NCBI GenBank assembly: GCA_021781515.1
Contig: JAJXWR010000005.1
Span: 1-59,129 of the forward strand
DNA length: 59,129 nt
Reading direction: 5' to 3'
Source of the DNA: Pseudomonadota bacterium
Lineage (GTDB): Bacteria; Pseudomonadota; Gammaproteobacteria; Pseudomonadales; Moraxellaceae
In this document: one piece after another, positions 39,440 to 50,738 of the stretch
Layout: each line of letters begins with the position of its first letter
How positions within the stretch are numbered: position 1 is the first letter of the stretch
Notes under the pieces: generated by a model
Told to the model about the DNA's origin: nothing
What the model saw: the letters and a program-made list of their open reading frames with translations, nothing else
The model's database searches: none
Position numbers and translations under genes: made by a program

Positions 39440-39750
39440 CCGTGCATCTCGCTTGCCGCATCCACATCAAGTGTCTTGAACCGGCGGTATAGTTGGAGAA
39501 CAATGGCCAGACCTATAGCGGCCTCACTGGCCGCCAGAGTCAGTATCATAATGAACATGATCTGACCGTCGGGGCGTGCCCAACGGCTTCCCGCCACCAC
39601 AAAAGCCAGTGCGCAGGCGTTCATCATGACTTCCAGCGACATCAACATGAACAATATATTGCGACGCACCAATAACCCACTAACACCCATGGCAAACAGT
39701 ATTGCTGCCAGGATCAACCCCTGCTCCATTGGCACACTATGCATTATCAT
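39436..39750 (-). CDS. nuoK: NADH-quinone oxidoreductase subunit K
   Basis: 104 residues, three transmembrane helices. [12 protein letters not shown] carries the conserved glutamate of the proton path. The N-terminus may begin a few residues later, at MEQGLILAA as in other NuoK proteins; the ATG at 39750 has AGGA 10 bases upstream. Tight with nuoJ (3 bases). Confidence 0.95.
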   Translation of the reverse strand: MIMHSVPMEQGLILAAILFAMGVSGLLVRRNILFMLMSLEVMMNACALAFVVAGSRWARPDGQIMFIMILTLAASEAAIGLAIVLQLYRRFKTLDVDAASEMHG

Positions 39751-39753
39751 GTT

Positions 39754-40272
39754 TTATTTATCCTTTTCCTGAATGCTCATGGCCTCGGGTCGCCCGAGAT
39801 GCCACGCCGCAATCATGGCAGCCAGCAACATCATCGAGGCAAATTCAACCGCCAGTACATAGGGTCCGAACAGCACTTCTCCCACGGTGTTGGCCGACAC
39901 CATAGAACGAACCATGGGGTGTTCGCTGCCGAGCAACAGGGTCAGCATTCCAAGCAGAGTCAGTGCCAGCAGCCCCGGACCAATCCAGTATTTCAGGTGC
40001 AGACCCGCCCGTTCTTTCTCAATGACATCTTTCCCCAGATTCAGCATCATAACCACGAACACAAAGAGCACCATAATTGCACCGGCATAGACAATGATTT
40101 CCAGTGCACCCGCAAACGGTGCGCCGATATTAAAGAAAATCATGGCTACTGCCATCAGCGACAAGACCAGGTAAAGCAGGGCATGTACCGGACTGGAACC
40201 TGTGATTACCCGCAAGGTCGCCAGTACTGCGACCGTTGCGGCTCCATAAAATGACAACGCTGATATATCCAC
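39754..40272 (-). CDS. nuoJ: NADH-quinone oxidoreductase subunit J
   Basis: 172 residues, five transmembrane helices. YAGAIMVLFVFVVMML is the conserved TM3 core with the pi-bulge region. Translation starts at GTG (40272), just after a G-rich, SD-like run in the nuoI-nuoJ gap. Part of the membrane-domain junction near the quinone site. Confidence 0.95.
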   Translation of the reverse strand: MDISALSFYGAATVAVLATLRVITGSSPVHALLYLVLSLMAVAMIFFNIGAPFAGALEIIVYAGAIMVLFVFVVMMLNLGKDVIEKERAGLHLKYWIGPGLLALTLLGMLTLLLGSEHPMVRSMVSANTVGEVLFGPYVLAVEFASMMLLAAMIAAWHLGRPEAMSIQEKDK

Positions 40273-40284
40273 CCTTCACCCCCC

Positions 40285-40818
40285 CTACGGCATCAAACTC
40301 TTCACATTGACCGGCGCTGATTCATTAGCCCCCGTCCCTTTGGGCTTGCCGGCCACAGACAGCCCGGCGACCCGGTAAAAGTTGTACTCCGGATATTTTC
40401 CAGGACCTGAAATTAACAGGTGTTCTTTCTCGTACACCAGATCCTGGCGGCGATATTCAGACATTTCAAAATCAGGGGTCAACTGAATAGCTGTCGTTGG
40501 ACAGGCTTCTTCACACATACCACAAAAAATGCAGCGGGAGAAATTGATCCGGAAAAATTCCGGGTACCAGCGTCCGTCCTCCCGTTCGGCTTTCTGCAAG
40601 GAAATGCAGCCGACCGGGCACGCAACGGCACACAGATTACAGGCCACGCAGCGCTCTTCGCCGTCCGGATCACGGGTTAATACAATGCGTCCACGGTAGC
40701 GTGGGGGCAGATACACTTTTTCTTCCGGATACTGAATGGTGTCGCGCTTACGGAAGGCGTGAGAAAACACCATGACCATGCTACGCAGCTGTGAGTAGAT
40801 GCCAATCAATAGTTTCAT
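40285..40818 (-). CDS. nuoI: NADH-quinone oxidoreductase subunit I (two [4Fe-4S])
   Basis: 177 residues. Two ferredoxin-like motifs, [12 protein letters not shown] and [12 protein letters not shown], bind clusters N6a and N6b, which pass electrons to NuoB near the quinone site. Starts 16 bases downstream of nuoH. Confidence 0.97.
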   Translation of the reverse strand: MKLLIGIYSQLRSMVMVFSHAFRKRDTIQYPEEKVYLPPRYRGRIVLTRDPDGEERCVACNLCAVACPVGCISLQKAEREDGRWYPEFFRINFSRCIFCGMCEEACPTTAIQLTPDFEMSEYRRQDLVYEKEHLLISGPGKYPEYNFYRVAGLSVAGKPKGTGANESAPVNVKSLMP

Positions 40819-40834
40819 ACAATCCCCTTCCGGT

Positions 40835-41854
40835 TTATGGCATCAAGGTGGCGTTAGACAGCCACAATACGACAGCGCCTGTTCCCATCAGATTGATCAG
40901 GGTCAGTGGCAAACAGACTTTCCAGCCGAAATCCATGATCTGATCGTACCTTGGACGGGGCAAAGCACCACGCACCAGAATAAACAGACAGACAAAAATA
41001 AAGGTTTTCAGTGAAATCCAGAAAATGGGCCAGTCCATGAACTGCCCGAAGGGAGAAAGCCAACCACCAAAAAACAGTGTGGAAATCAGAATGGAAACGA
41101 GCAGAACACCAACGTATTCCCCCACAAAGAACATGCCGAACTTCATTCCGGAGTACTCGGTATGAAATCCTGCCGCCAGTTCCTGTTCCGCTTCCGGCAA
41201 ATCGAAAGGACTGCGATGCGCCACCGCCACCCCTGCAATGGCAAAGGTGAAAAATCCAAGGAACTGAGGAATGACAAACCACATATGTTGTTGTGCCAGT
41301 ACGATATCCCGCAGATTGAACGATCCGGTGATAGCCACAATTCCCATGAGCGATAGTCCCATAAAGACCTCGTAACTCACGGTCTGGGCGGTGGTACGCA
41401 CGCCGCCGATCAACGAGTATTTGCTGTTACTCGACCAGCCCCCCAGCATGGCGGCATAAACCGCCAGGCCGGCAATGGCAAAGAAGAAGAGCAGCCCGAC
41501 ATTCATGTCTACCACCTGCCATCCCGGGGTAATCGGAATAATGGCAAAAACCAGCAACAATGCCCCCATCCCGATGCCGGGGGCCAGCCAGAAGGTAAAT
41601 TTATCTACAAAGGGCGGCGTCCAGTCTTCCTTGAAGAAAATTTTCAACATGTCGGCCACCACCTGTCCGAGACCAAAGGGACCAACACGGTTCGGGCCAT
41701 AGCGATCCTGCCATAACGCCAGTAACCGCCGCTCCAGCCAAGGCAAAACGGCCGCAATCAACACCGGCACCAGTAATATCACCACGGCTTTCAAGACCGC
41801 AATGATAATTACCAGGATTTCCGGTGTAATTCCCCACGCCTGCAGATTTATCAT
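40835..41854 (-). CDS. nuoH: NADH-quinone oxidoreductase subunit H
   Basis: 339 residues from the ATG at 41854, which overlaps the nuoG stop by 4 bases and has AGGAGGAG upstream; the open frame extends 40 residues further with no similarity. Family stretches: [29 protein letters not shown] and [18 protein letters not shown], the acidic quinone-cavity loop. It forms much of the quinone chamber. Confidence 0.97.
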   Translation of the reverse strand: MINLQAWGITPEILVIIIAVLKAVVILLVPVLIAAVLPWLERRLLALWQDRYGPNRVGPFGLGQVVADMLKIFFKEDWTPPFVDKFTFWLAPGIGMGALLLVFAIIPITPGWQVVDMNVGLLFFFAIAGLAVYAAMLGGWSSNSKYSLIGGVRTTAQTVSYEVFMGLSLMGIVAITGSFNLRDIVLAQQHMWFVIPQFLGFFTFAIAGVAVAHRSPFDLPEAEQELAAGFHTEYSGMKFGMFFVGEYVGVLLVSILISTLFFGGWLSPFGQFMDWPIFWISLKTFIFVCLFILVRGALPRPRYDQIMDFGWKVCLPLTLINLMGTGAVVLWLSNATLMP

Positions 41855-44586
41855 GCCTGTGCTCCTCCTGCTGCCGCTGAAATAACTGCCGAATTTCCTG
41901 AATAAACAGGGACCAGTCCCTGGGGCAGCCCGATGCAGCGCTGCGCCAGTGTGTCTGAGTAACGCACTGGGCAATCAAAGCGCACGGCACCTATCGTTAC
42001 CTGCACCTGCTGACCTTCTGCTACGGGCGATACACTCGGGTGCATCAGTACGTAGGGCGATGGAATTCGCTCCTGCACCGCCTCTGCCCGTGCACTCAGT
42101 TCATCGCTGCCAAACAGATGATACACGGGAGCGATTTCAAAACAGTCGTCGGACAAGGAGGGACGTTCAGCGGGCAGTGGCAGATAACCGGCGGTGGCCT
42201 GCCGACCCTCCCACAAGCACACGCCTGAATTTCCCTGCCGCAAACTTCCACCCACTTCGTTCTGGTATTTATTCCAGGCCGACGGGGAGTTCCAGCCCGG
42301 TGCCCAGGCAAACGGGATCAACGCTGAATCTTCCTGAGGCCCGGTGTATCCCTCCATGGAGAAAGTCAGCGCCGTATTTTCATCTTGCGGCTGCCTGGGT
42401 TCATGCACATTGATATTGGCCCGCATGGCGGTACGTCCAGAATAACGGCGCGGCTCCCGGGCAATCTTCAACCCCAGAATCCGGTAATCCGCCTGCGGAG
42501 CCACATTAACCACCTGTGCCAGCGCCGGTACCTTTTCCGCCAGCACCGCCGTCGCCGCATCAATGGTCGTCCATGTCAATTCTGCGCCTTCAGCGACATT
42601 CTTCAACGCATGCAACCAGCGCCAACTTTCCCGTACCGTCTTTTCCGGCTGATAATACGACGGTTCATAGACCTTGAAATAACGTTGCGCCCGTCCTTCC
42701 ATGCTTACTACCGTGCCATCCGCTTCTGCGAAACTGGCGGCTGCCAGTAATGCCTGGGCTTTGCCTGCCGTTCGTGTCAGTTGATGATCCACAACCACCA
42801 GATAACGCACGTGGCCGAGCAGTTCATTGACCTCAGCTTCCGGCAACAGCCGGTACAAATCATTCTCAACCACAATCAGGGTATCGGCCTCACCCGTCTG
42901 CAACTGCCGGAGTACCACTTCCCTGGTACTGCTTTCCAGCATGGCCAGCCCCGCTGTATTGACCTCCGGCAAGACCATGCTCAACAGTGGTTGTTTTCCT
43001 GCTTTCACCAAGGCGACCGCCACCTGACGCAATGCCTGTACCAGACCGATCTCACCTGCAGAACAACCGCCAATCAATAGCGGCTGCTTAGCTGCCAGCA
43101 ACCCGGCGGCAATGGTTTTTGCCAGTTGTTGCTGGGTTGCAGACAAACCGCTGACTGCTGGTGCCGCTGCATCAATCACATGGGCAATCGCCGAGGCCAT
43201 GCGCACCTGTTCCGCTACCCGACCGATCACAACGGTATCTGCGATATCCGCCAGTTTGCCGGGCTGTACATCCAGAATGTAAACCGGGCTCAGCTCCCGC
43301 TGCGCGATATTTTTAACCGGCTCGGCATTCCAAGTGGGCACCTTACGTTCAGTGGCCCGCTGCAAGGCCCGGGTTTTCGCCGCCTGACGCACTGCCAGCG
43401 CCACCCGCGGGGCGGTCTGCGTGACATCTTCGCCCACGAGCAATACGGCATCGGCACTTTCCATCGCTCGCAAGGAGGGGATTTTCACTCCCTCTAGCTG
43501 CAAGGTGCTGAGTGCTTCCGCATACAGACGCGTCTGCTCCTGATTCCAACCGGAACTAAAATGCCCAGGCCCCACCAGTTCACTCAACGCCAGATTCGTT
43601 TCCAGGCTGGCACGTGCTGACCCGATACCGACGACTCCCTTGGCTTTACGAAGCTGACCGGCCACTTCATCCAGTGCTGCATCAATACCCACCACTACTG
43701 CGGTTTCAGCCCCTGCCGCCATCGCCTCGCGACGGATCGTCGAGTGCATCGGCCGATCGGCCCGGTTGGTAAATCCATAGCCAAAACGCCCGCGGTCGCA
43801 GAGAAAATAATGATTCACTTCCCCATGGTAACGATTTTCAATGCGCCGGATCATGCCATAACGTTCACCTGGGCTGATATTGCAACCCACAGCGCAACCT
43901 TGGCAGATCGAGGGTGCATATTGCATATCCCATTTACGGGCATAATGATCTCCCGAGGTCTTGTCAGTGAACACCCCCGTCGGACAGACTTCTGTCAGAT
44001 TGCCACTGAATTCACTTTCCAGCACCCCATCTTCCGGGCGACCAAAATACACCTGGTCATGCGCTCCGTAGACGCCTAAATCCTGACCGCCGGCATAGTC
44101 CTTGTAATAACGCACACACCGGTAACACGCAATACAGCGGTTCATTTCATGGCGGATAAACGGACCCAGTTCCTGATTGGCATGGGTTCTTTTATTGAAG
44201 CGATAGCGGCGAAAATTATGACCGGTCATGACGGTCATGTCCTGCAAATGACAGTGACCGCCCTCAGCGCAGACCGGACAATCATGCGGATGATTGGTCA
44301 TTAACCACTCAACTACACTCTTGCGAAATGCAACCGCCTCTTCATCGTCTATGGAAATATAGGTCTTGTCACTGGCCGGTGTCATACAGGACATGACCAG
44401 CCTGCCGCGGGTGTCATGCTCGTCTGCATACTGTTTCACTGCACACTGCCTGCACGACCCCATCGATCCGAGCGCCGGATGCCAGCAAAAGTAGGGGACA
44501 TCCAGACCTAGGGACAGACAAGCCGCCAACAGATTGTCTGACCCATCTACCTCATACTTTTTGCCATCAATATGTATGGTTGCCAT
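41851..44586 (-). CDS. nuoG: NADH-quinone oxidoreductase subunit G
   Basis: 911 residues, the E. coli size. N-terminal [2Fe-2S] ligands Cys34, Cys45, Cys48 and Cys67; the His99-Cys103-Cys106-Cys112 [4Fe-4S] cluster; a CIACYRC [4Fe-4S] cluster; and the extra N7-type motif CQGCAVGC with a later Cys, found only in some bacteria. The C-terminal molybdopterin-oxidoreductase-like domain is retained without cofactor function. 137 bases separate it from nuoF. Confidence 0.97.
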   Translation of the reverse strand: MATIHIDGKKYEVDGSDNLLAACLSLGLDVPYFCWHPALGSMGSCRQCAVKQYADEHDTRGRLVMSCMTPASDKTYISIDDEEAVAFRKSVVEWLMTNHPHDCPVCAEGGHCHLQDMTVMTGHNFRRYRFNKRTHANQELGPFIRHEMNRCIACYRCVRYYKDYAGGQDLGVYGAHDQVYFGRPEDGVLESEFSGNLTEVCPTGVFTDKTSGDHYARKWDMQYAPSICQGCAVGCNISPGERYGMIRRIENRYHGEVNHYFLCDRGRFGYGFTNRADRPMHSTIRREAMAAGAETAVVVGIDAALDEVAGQLRKAKGVVGIGSARASLETNLALSELVGPGHFSSGWNQEQTRLYAEALSTLQLEGVKIPSLRAMESADAVLLVGEDVTQTAPRVALAVRQAAKTRALQRATERKVPTWNAEPVKNIAQRELSPVYILDVQPGKLADIADTVVIGRVAEQVRMASAIAHVIDAAAPAVSGLSATQQQLAKTIAAGLLAAKQPLLIGGCSAGEIGLVQALRQVAVALVKAGKQPLLSMVLPEVNTAGLAMLESSTREVVLRQLQTGEADTLIVVENDLYRLLPEAEVNELLGHVRYLVVVDHQLTRTAGKAQALLAAASFAEADGTVVSMEGRAQRYFKVYEPSYYQPEKTVRESWRWLHALKNVAEGAELTWTTIDAATAVLAEKVPALAQVVNVAPQADYRILGLKIAREPRRYSGRTAMRANINVHEPRQPQDENTALTFSMEGYTGPQEDSALIPFAWAPGWNSPSAWNKYQNEVGGSLRQGNSGVCLWEGRQATAGYLPLPAERPSLSDDCFEIAPVYHLFGSDELSARAEAVQERIPSPYVLMHPSVSPVAEGQQVQVTIGAVRFDCPVRYSDTLAQRCIGLPQGLVPVYSGNSAVISAAAGGAQA

Positions 44587-44723
44587 CGTCGCATTTACAC
44601 CTTTAAACCCCGAGTCCGGGTCGTTATGCCAATTTCCACATCCCCTGAAACATCACTGTCGATATTTCAGCCGGAGAAATCCTGAACATCCGTCACTACC
44701 GGATCCTGACTGTCGCCTCAGCT

Positions 44724-46022
44724 TCAGCTTCGGATTCCCTTTTCAAACTCACCCTTGAAATACTTGATCGCACTTTGCAGCGGCTCCATAGCCCCCGGGG
44801 CATGTGCACAAAAAGGCCGTCCCGGCCCAAGCCAGCGGGTCATCTCCTTCAACCAGTCAATATCTCCACGTGCGCCTTTTCCCTGACTGATGGCATCCAC
44901 CACCTTGAGCGTCCATGGCAGACCTTCCCGACAGGGCGTACACCATCCACAAGACTCCCGCGCCATGAACACCATCAGATTGCGCACCACCTTGACAATG
45001 TCCTGCTGATCATCCACCACCATGATCAACCCTGTCCCCATACGACTTCCCGCCTTGGCGATGGTGTCATAATCCAGTGCCAGCTTCAGGTGCTCGGACA
45101 TCAGAAAATCCGTGGATGCCCCCCCTGGCAACCAGGTCATGAGCGCCAGCCCGTCCTGCATGCCTCCCGCCAGCGCCATCAGTTCTTCGGCGGTACTGCC
45201 AATGGGCAGTTCCCACAAACCGGGATGATTAACCCGTCCGGACACGCCATAGAGTTTGGTGCCCGCATCAGCACTTTTGCCCTGGGCCAGATTCTTGAAC
45301 CAGGCGGCTCCCCGCAGGACGATGTCCGGGACATTGCACAGCGTTTCCACATTGTTCACAATCGTGGGACGGCCCCAGGCCCCGGCCTGTTGCGGAAACG
45401 GTGGCTTGGTTCGAGGATTGGCGCGTCGGCCTTCCAAACAGTTAATCAGCGCCGTCTCTTCGCCACAGATATAGCGCCCAGCTCCTTCGTGAACCCGCAA
45501 TTCAAAGCTGAAGCCCGATCCAGCAATATTTTTTCCCAGATAACCGGCTTTTTCAGCTGCCTGAATGGCTGCTTTCAACCGCTGCGCCGCCAGGATGTAC
45601 TCGCCACGCAAAAAGATATAACCGGTTTGTGCACCAATGGCATAAGCCGCCAGCACCATGGATTCGACCAGCTGGAAAGGCAACTCTTCCATCAGCAAGC
45701 GATCCTTGAACGTTCCGGGTTCCATTTCATCTGCATTACAGATGAGGTACTTGCTGCCGGATTCTGGCCCCATCGGGATCAGCGACCATTTGATGCCTGT
45801 CGGAAACCCTGCCCCACCGCGACCGCGTAGCCCGGACTCTTTAACCAGTTTCTGGATATCCTCTGGCGACATGGTCAGGGCTTTTTTCAGGGCGGCGAAA
45901 CCTTCCAGTGCTTCATAAGCAGACAAGGTCTGCACAGCCTCACCACCGGCCGCTGCAATCCGCCACGTCAGCGGATGCGTCTCACGCCGGGCCTCAATGC
46001 CACGGTTCAGTGCTGAACTCAT
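44724..46022 (-). CDS. nuoF: NADH-quinone oxidoreductase subunit F (FMN, NADH site)
   Basis: 432 residues. The NADH/FMN glycine loop [13 protein letters not shown] is at ~65-77, and the N3 cluster motif [12 protein letters not shown] is followed by a distant Cys in FCAHAPG. It oxidises NADH and feeds electrons to NuoE/NuoG. The start overlaps the nuoE stop (ATGA). Confidence 0.97.
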   Translation of the reverse strand: MSSALNRGIEARRETHPLTWRIAAAGGEAVQTLSAYEALEGFAALKKALTMSPEDIQKLVKESGLRGRGGAGFPTGIKWSLIPMGPESGSKYLICNADEMEPGTFKDRLLMEELPFQLVESMVLAAYAIGAQTGYIFLRGEYILAAQRLKAAIQAAEKAGYLGKNIAGSGFSFELRVHEGAGRYICGEETALINCLEGRRANPRTKPPFPQQAGAWGRPTIVNNVETLCNVPDIVLRGAAWFKNLAQGKSADAGTKLYGVSGRVNHPGLWELPIGSTAEELMALAGGMQDGLALMTWLPGGASTDFLMSEHLKLALDYDTIAKAGSRMGTGLIMVVDDQQDIVKVVRNLMVFMARESCGWCTPCREGLPWTLKVVDAISQGKGARGDIDWLKEMTRWLGPGRPFCAHAPGAMEPLQSAIKYFKGEFEKGIRS

Positions 46023-46540
46023 GTATATTGCTCCAACAATTGGCTGACCTGGTCAGGCGTCACATTAAAATGTGTATCTTCATCAATCAGCAATACCGGG
46101 CCACGGTCACAGGCACCCAGACAGACCACCGGTAAAATGGTGAACCGGTCATCCGCCGTTGTCTGTCCTGGGCTAATCCCCAGCACCTCCTGAATCCGGG
46201 CATAGACTTTCTCAAATCCAGTCAGATAGCAGCCAATACTGTCACAGACCAGTATGACGTGCCGACCTACCGGTTGCCGGTAAATCCGGTTGTAGAATGT
46301 AGCCACACCATCCACATCAGCAGCAGAGAGTTGAAGCACCTCCGCTATGGCTGCAATCGCTGAATCACTGACCCAGCGCCGGTGGCGCTGGACAATTTTC
46401 AGTGCATCAATCGTCGCAGCACGTGCATCCGGGTAATGGTGCATGGCTTCCTTTATGGCACGCAGTTCCTCCTCCGCCCAGGCAAAGGGTTCTCCACGGT
46501 CCGAAACTATCAGTTGGGGTTTTGAATTAACGGTCGACAT
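46019..46540 (-). CDS. nuoE: NADH-quinone oxidoreductase subunit E ([2Fe-2S])
   Basis: 173 residues. The thioredoxin-like [2Fe-2S] domain has ligands in [10 protein letters not shown] and [11 protein letters not shown] (cluster N1a). Overlaps nuoCD by 14 bases. Confidence 0.96.
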   Translation of the reverse strand: MSTVNSKPQLIVSDRGEPFAWAEEELRAIKEAMHHYPDARAATIDALKIVQRHRRWVSDSAIAAIAEVLQLSAADVDGVATFYNRIYRQPVGRHVILVCDSIGCYLTGFEKVYARIQEVLGISPGQTTADDRFTILPVVCLGACDRGPVLLIDEDTHFNVTPDQVSQLLEQYT

Positions 46541-48305
46541 CTGCCATCACAAAGTCAATGCTAGCCAATAAAGCAATTAAATCCGGGATCATGGATCCGC
46601 GGATCACCGAAGGGATCTGCTGCAAATGAGGGAAACTCGGCGTACGGATACGCGTCCGGTAACTCATGGTGCTGTGATCCGAAGTCAAATAATAACTGTT
46701 GATACCTTTGGTCGCCTCAATCAACTGACAGCTTTCTCCGGCCGGCATGACCGGGCCCCAGGAAACCGCCAGAAAATGGGTAATCAAAGTCTCAATATCT
46801 TTGAGTGTACGTTCCTTGGGGGGCGGACAGGTCAGTGGATGATCGGCCTTGTAATCCCCGGACGGCATATTTTCCAGACACTGACGGATAATCCTGACGC
46901 TCTGCCGCATTTCTTCCAGCCGCAACATGGCGCGTTGATAAGCGTCGCCACAATTACCCACAGGAACTTCAAAATCAAAGTTTTCATAACCGGAGTAGGG
47001 ACGAGCTTTACGCAGATCATAATTCACCCCGGTGGCCCTTAGGCCCGGCCCGGTCACTCCCCAGGCAATGGCCTCTTCCTTGCTGTATTCGGCCACGTGC
47101 TGGGTGCGACCGATAACAATGGAATTTTTCATTGCCGCTTTTTCATATTCGTCCAGACGTTTTGGCATCCATTCGACAAATTCACGCACCAGCTTGTCCC
47201 AACCACGCGGCAGATCGTGCGCCACACCGCCAATCCGGTACCACGCCGGATGCATCCGGAAACCCGTAATGGCCTCGATCACATCATAAGCTTTCATGCG
47301 ATCAGTAAACATGAAGAAAATCGGCGTCATCCCGCCGACGTCCTGAATATAGGTTCCCAGAAACAAAAGATGCGAGGTAATCCGGAAAAATTCTGCCATC
47401 ATTACCCGAATCGTCTGCACCCGGTCCGGCACCCGGATACCCGCCAGTTTTTCCACCGCCAACACATAAGGCAGGTTATTCATCACCCCACCCAGATAAT
47501 CAATGCGATCGGTGTAAGGGATGAAACTGTGCCAGGTCTGACGTTCTGCCATTTTCTCGGCCCCACGATGGTGGTAGCCGATATCAGGCACACAATCAAC
47601 AATTTCTTCACCATCAAGTTGCACGACAATACGGAATGCACCGTGTGCTGAAGGATGATTGGGACCCAGATTCAAAAACATGAAGTCTTCGGTGGCATTG
47701 CCCCGTTCCATGCCCCATTCTTCCGGGCGAAACAGCAACCCCTCCTGCTCCAGATCCTGCCGGGCCGCATTCAGTACAAAAGGATCAAACTCAGTCGCCC
47801 GTGCCGGGTATTCCTTGCGTAACGGATGCCCCGTCCAGGTCGGCGGCAGCAGGATACGCCGCAGGGAAGGATGACCGGTAAACACAATACCAAAGAGATC
47901 CCAGACTTCACGTTCGTACCAGTTGGCATTCGGCCAGATGGGAATTGCCGTCGGTACTTGCAAATCCGCTTCTGTCAAAGCCACCTTGATGCGCACATCA
48001 CTGTTGCGCTCAATCGACAGCAAATGGTAGAACACGGTGAAATCAGCCGCTGGCAGGCCGGCCCGATGCTGACGCAACCGTTCATCGACCGCAGAAAGAT
48101 CATACAACATACTGTAGGGACGGGGGACTGATCTTAAAAACTGCAGCACATCCAGCAGGAGCGAACGCCCAACCCACAGCGTAGGCAACGAATCCACCGT
48201 CTCCTGAAACACCAACCCTTCTGCGCCAAACCGGCTATAAAGTTCCCGAACCACTTCATGTTTACTGCCGGGATATTCATGCAACCCCTGGACATCCTCA
48301 GTCAT
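46527..48305 (-). CDS. nuoCD: NADH-quinone oxidoreductase fused subunits C and D
   Basis: 592 residues. The NuoC part is at ~1-180 ([37 protein letters not shown]), joined to a NuoD part ([37 protein letters not shown]). The fusion is typical of enterobacteria, pseudomonads and relatives. I chose the ATG at 48305; the frame is open to a GTG at 48350. It builds the quinone-site wall of the peripheral arm. Confidence 0.96.
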   Translation of the reverse strand: MTEDVQGLHEYPGSKHEVVRELYSRFGAEGLVFQETVDSLPTLWVGRSLLLDVLQFLRSVPRPYSMLYDLSAVDERLRQHRAGLPAADFTVFYHLLSIERNSDVRIKVALTEADLQVPTAIPIWPNANWYEREVWDLFGIVFTGHPSLRRILLPPTWTGHPLRKEYPARATEFDPFVLNAARQDLEQEGLLFRPEEWGMERGNATEDFMFLNLGPNHPSAHGAFRIVVQLDGEEIVDCVPDIGYHHRGAEKMAERQTWHSFIPYTDRIDYLGGVMNNLPYVLAVEKLAGIRVPDRVQTIRVMMAEFFRITSHLLFLGTYIQDVGGMTPIFFMFTDRMKAYDVIEAITGFRMHPAWYRIGGVAHDLPRGWDKLVREFVEWMPKRLDEYEKAAMKNSIVIGRTQHVAEYSKEEAIAWGVTGPGLRATGVNYDLRKARPYSGYENFDFEVPVGNCGDAYQRAMLRLEEMRQSVRIIRQCLENMPSGDYKADHPLTCPPPKERTLKDIETLITHFLAVSWGPVMPAGESCQLIEATKGINSYYLTSDHSTMSYRTRIRTPSFPHLQQIPSVIRGSMIPDLIALLASIDFVMADVDR

Positions 48306-48400
48306 CAGTCTTCTGGTCCTATATCTGTCAATACCACTCAGGAAATACACGCTTTCCTGAACACCTGCGCCTCATTACTCCGGAGCCTGACTGCCCGGGA

Positions 48401-49072
48401 TCATATCTGATCGGGCGTACGCAAGTGCGTGACGGCGATCCGCTCCGCCTGCTTGCGATCCCGTTCCGCCTGCATATCTGCACGATAGACTCCCTGTTCT
48501 CCCACTACCCAGGACAGGGGCCGCCGTTCTTTGCCAATAGCATCCTGCAACAGCATCAGTGCCTGCAAAAATGCCTCAGGTCGGGGGGGGCAGCCAGGAA
48601 TATAGACATCCACCGGCAAAAACTTATCCACACCCTGAACGACTGAATAGATATCGTACATTCCACCTGAATTGGCACAGGCCCCCATACAGATCACCCA
48701 TTTGGGTTCGAGCATCTGCTCATACAGGCGTTGCACCACAGGAGCCATCTTGATAAAACAGGTTCCGGCAATAACAATGAGATCTGCCTGACGAGGAGAG
48801 GCACGGATCACTTCTGAACCAAAACGCGCCAGATCATGCGGAGAAGTAAAAGCCGTCGCCATTTCCACATAACAGCAAGAAATACCAAAATTATACGGCC
48901 AGAGGGAATTCGCTCTTCCCCAGTTGACAACCCCGTGTACCATGTCTTCCAGTTTGCCCAGAAACACATTGCGATGCACCTGATCCTCCTGAGGATCAAC
49001 CGGCAACTTGTCCTGCATAGGATAAGTCTGCCCCGGGGTGTTTTCATTGACACGCGTCAAAGTATATTTCAT
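48401..49072 (-). CDS. nuoB: NADH-quinone oxidoreductase subunit B (N2 cluster)
   Basis: 223 residues. The adjacent-cysteine motif [17 protein letters not shown] and [11 protein letters not shown] supply the ligands of cluster N2, the last before quinone. Near the C-terminus [16 protein letters not shown] matches E. coli NuoB almost exactly. 9 bases after nuoA. Confidence 0.98.
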   Translation of the reverse strand: MKYTLTRVNENTPGQTYPMQDKLPVDPQEDQVHRNVFLGKLEDMVHGVVNWGRANSLWPYNFGISCCYVEMATAFTSPHDLARFGSEVIRASPRQADLIVIAGTCFIKMAPVVQRLYEQMLEPKWVICMGACANSGGMYDIYSVVQGVDKFLPVDVYIPGCPPRPEAFLQALMLLQDAIGKERRPLSWVVGEQGVYRADMQAERDRKQAERIAVTHLRTPDQI

Positions 49073-49081
49073 AGAACCACC

Positions 49082-49507
49082 TCAGGAATTTTCAGGACGA
49101 ACCTTGTGCGCCAGTTTATGCCGGTTACGTTGGGCAGGTGCCCAGTCCAACCCGCCCACTTTCCACAAATAATACAGTCCTGCCAACAAAATCAGAATAA
49201 AAGTGCATGCTTCAATATAACCCAGCCAACCGGTTTTACGCAGCGACACCGCCCATGCGTACAAAAACAGCGCTTCGACATCGAAGATGACGAACATCAT
49301 CGCCACCAGATAAAATTTTGCAGAAAAACGAATCTGCGGTGAACCTTGGCCGACGACCCCGGATTCAAAAGGATCTTCTTTAGCACGACCACTGGCCCGC
49401 CCGCCTAAAAACGGCGGCAACACCAGCATCACCACACAGATACCCAGAACTCCAATCACATACACTGCAAAAGACCAGTTTTCTGCTACAGCATCCACCG
49501 ATGACAT
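49082..49507 (-). CDS. nuoA: NADH-quinone oxidoreductase subunit A
   Basis: 141 residues, three transmembrane helices. The conserved DPFESG (in [13 protein letters not shown]) and the [16 protein letters not shown] stretch are present. First gene of the operon. The start has GGGAGA eight bases upstream, plus a second GAGG touching the ATG. Confidence 0.97.
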   Translation of the reverse strand: MSSVDAVAENWSFAVYVIGVLGICVVMLVLPPFLGGRASGRAKEDPFESGVVGQGSPQIRFSAKFYLVAMMFVIFDVEALFLYAWAVSLRKTGWLGYIEACTFILILLAGLYYLWKVGGLDWAPAQRNRHKLAHKVRPENS

Positions 49508-49523
49508 TCCTCAGTTCTCCCTC

Positions 49524-49557
49524 TATCAAAACCCGGCCGGTATCAAAACCCGGCCGG
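49524..49557. repeat. Perfect tandem 17-bp repeat in the nuoA leader
   Basis: TATCAAAACCCGGCCGG occurs twice head to tail without mismatch (49524-49540, 49541-49557), between the nuoA promoter and ribosome binding site. Each copy contains the palindrome CCGGCCGG. Confidence 0.95.
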
Positions 49558-49607
49558 TCAGACCACAAAACCGCTGAGACAAACGACAGGCCGTATCAGC
49601 GCCTGTT

Positions 49608-49635
49608 ATACTACCAGCAAATCCAGGTCATGCAA
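49608..49635 (-). promoter_or_regulatory. Candidate nuo operon promoter
   Basis: On the minus strand TTGCAT (49630-49635) and TAGTAT (49608-49613) are 16 bases apart; the overlapping TATAAC gives an alternative -10. It lies about 100 bases before nuoA. Confidence 0.45.
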
Positions 49636-49680
49636 TGCGCTTGCGATACTTACTCACGACATGACGATGATATGATAGCC

Positions 49681-49705
49681 GATAAACGGTGTAAAACCAT
49701 TTATC
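49681..49705. promoter_or_regulatory. Near-perfect dyad upstream of the CDF exporter
   Basis: GATAAACGGT and ACCATTTATC form a 10-bp inverted repeat (one G-T pair as RNA) around GTAAA. It lies 56 bases before the CDF start and 174 before nuoA on the other strand. It could be an operator (metal-responsive regulators bind such AT-rich dyads) or an RNA hairpin. Not a good match to the classic Fur box. Confidence 0.5.
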
Positions 49706-49760
49706 GGGGTTCAACAAAAAATAAGCTTAATATTTCGACTAAAACCGACATGGATCAACT

Positions 49761-50738
49761 ATGCGACGTTTTTTTGCACATTCACCACCGGACAACATTG
49801 TTTCCCCGACGTCAGCCGATGTCGTCTCCGGCATAAAAAAACAGCAGGTGGCCCGCCACAGCACCTGGGTGAGTATTGCGGTCAACTTGAGCCTGGCCAT
49901 ATTGCAGATCACTTTCGGCGTAATGAGCTATTCCCAGGGACTGATTGCGGACGGCGTACATTCCCTGGCCGACCTGTTCGCCGATGGCGTCGTCCTGGTC
50001 GCCAACAGCCACAGCCACCGGCAGGCCGATGAAGACCACCCCTATGGCCATTACCGCTTTGAAAATGCCGCCTCGCTGATCCTGGGACTCATCCTGATGC
50101 TGACCGGTTTCAGCATGCTGTCCGGAGCCATTGCCCGGATTGAGTCATTTTCAGTCATCCGCACTGTCTCCTGGATCGGTCTGGGCATGGCCTGTACCGG
50201 ACTACTGGCCAAGGAACTGCTGTTCCGCTACCTGCTGGCCGCAGCCACCAAAGTCCGTTCCTCACTGCTGATCGCCAATGCCTGGCATGCCCGCTCTGAT
50301 TCCCTGTCCTCACTCATCGTTACCCTGGGTATTTTCGGTAATATCTCGGGGTACCGCATCCTTGATCCCGTGGCTGCACTCATCGTCGGGCTTATTGTGC
50401 TGCGAATGGGTGGTCATTTTGCGTGGGATGCGTTGAATGACCTCGTTGATCGGGCCGCCTCACGTGAAGAATACCAGGCGATCCACCACACCATCATGAG
50501 CACCCCCGGGGTATTGGGCCTGCATAATTTGCGTGCCCGTAAAGTCGGGGACATGCTCATGGTCGATGTGCATCTGGAAATCAATGGAGAACTGCGCGTG
50601 CGTGAAGGACACGCCATCGCTGAACTGGTACAGGAACGTATACTGGAAAGCCACGCCGTGGTCGACGTCATGACGCACGTCGACCCCGTCCCCGACGACT
50701 GGAATACGGCTAGCGACCCAGCAAAGAGCGGGCAATAA
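49761..50738 (+). CDS. Cation diffusion facilitator (CDF) metal exporter
   Basis: 325 residues, six transmembrane segments and a C-terminal cytoplasmic dimerisation domain. Metal ligands of the transport site: HxxxD in HSLADLFAD (TM2) and HARSD (TM5), a pattern usual for Zn2+/Cd2+ carriers, unlike the DxxxD of the iron/zinc FieF group. HPYGHYRFE is a further CDF hallmark. It removes divalent metal using the proton gradient. The start at 49761 has no strong SD. Its end overlaps the converging acyl-CoA dehydrogenase by 29 bases. Confidence 0.92.
   Translation: MRRFFAHSPPDNIVSPTSADVVSGIKKQQVARHSTWVSIAVNLSLAILQITFGVMSYSQGLIADGVHSLADLFADGVVLVANSHSHRQADEDHPYGHYRFENAASLILGLILMLTGFSMLSGAIARIESFSVIRTVSWIGLGMACTGLLAKELLFRYLLAAATKVRSSLLIANAWHARSDSLSSLIVTLGIFGNISGYRILDPVAALIVGLIVLRMGGHFAWDALNDLVDRAASREEYQAIHHTIMSTPGVLGLHNLRARKVGDMLMVDVHLEINGELRVREGHAIAELVQERILESHAVVDVMTHVDPVPDDWNTASDPAKSGQ

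Noticed and set aside
44775-45830. 351-codon plus-strand ORF
   Set aside because: Antisense to nuoF; sequence has no family and arises from codon bias on the other strand.
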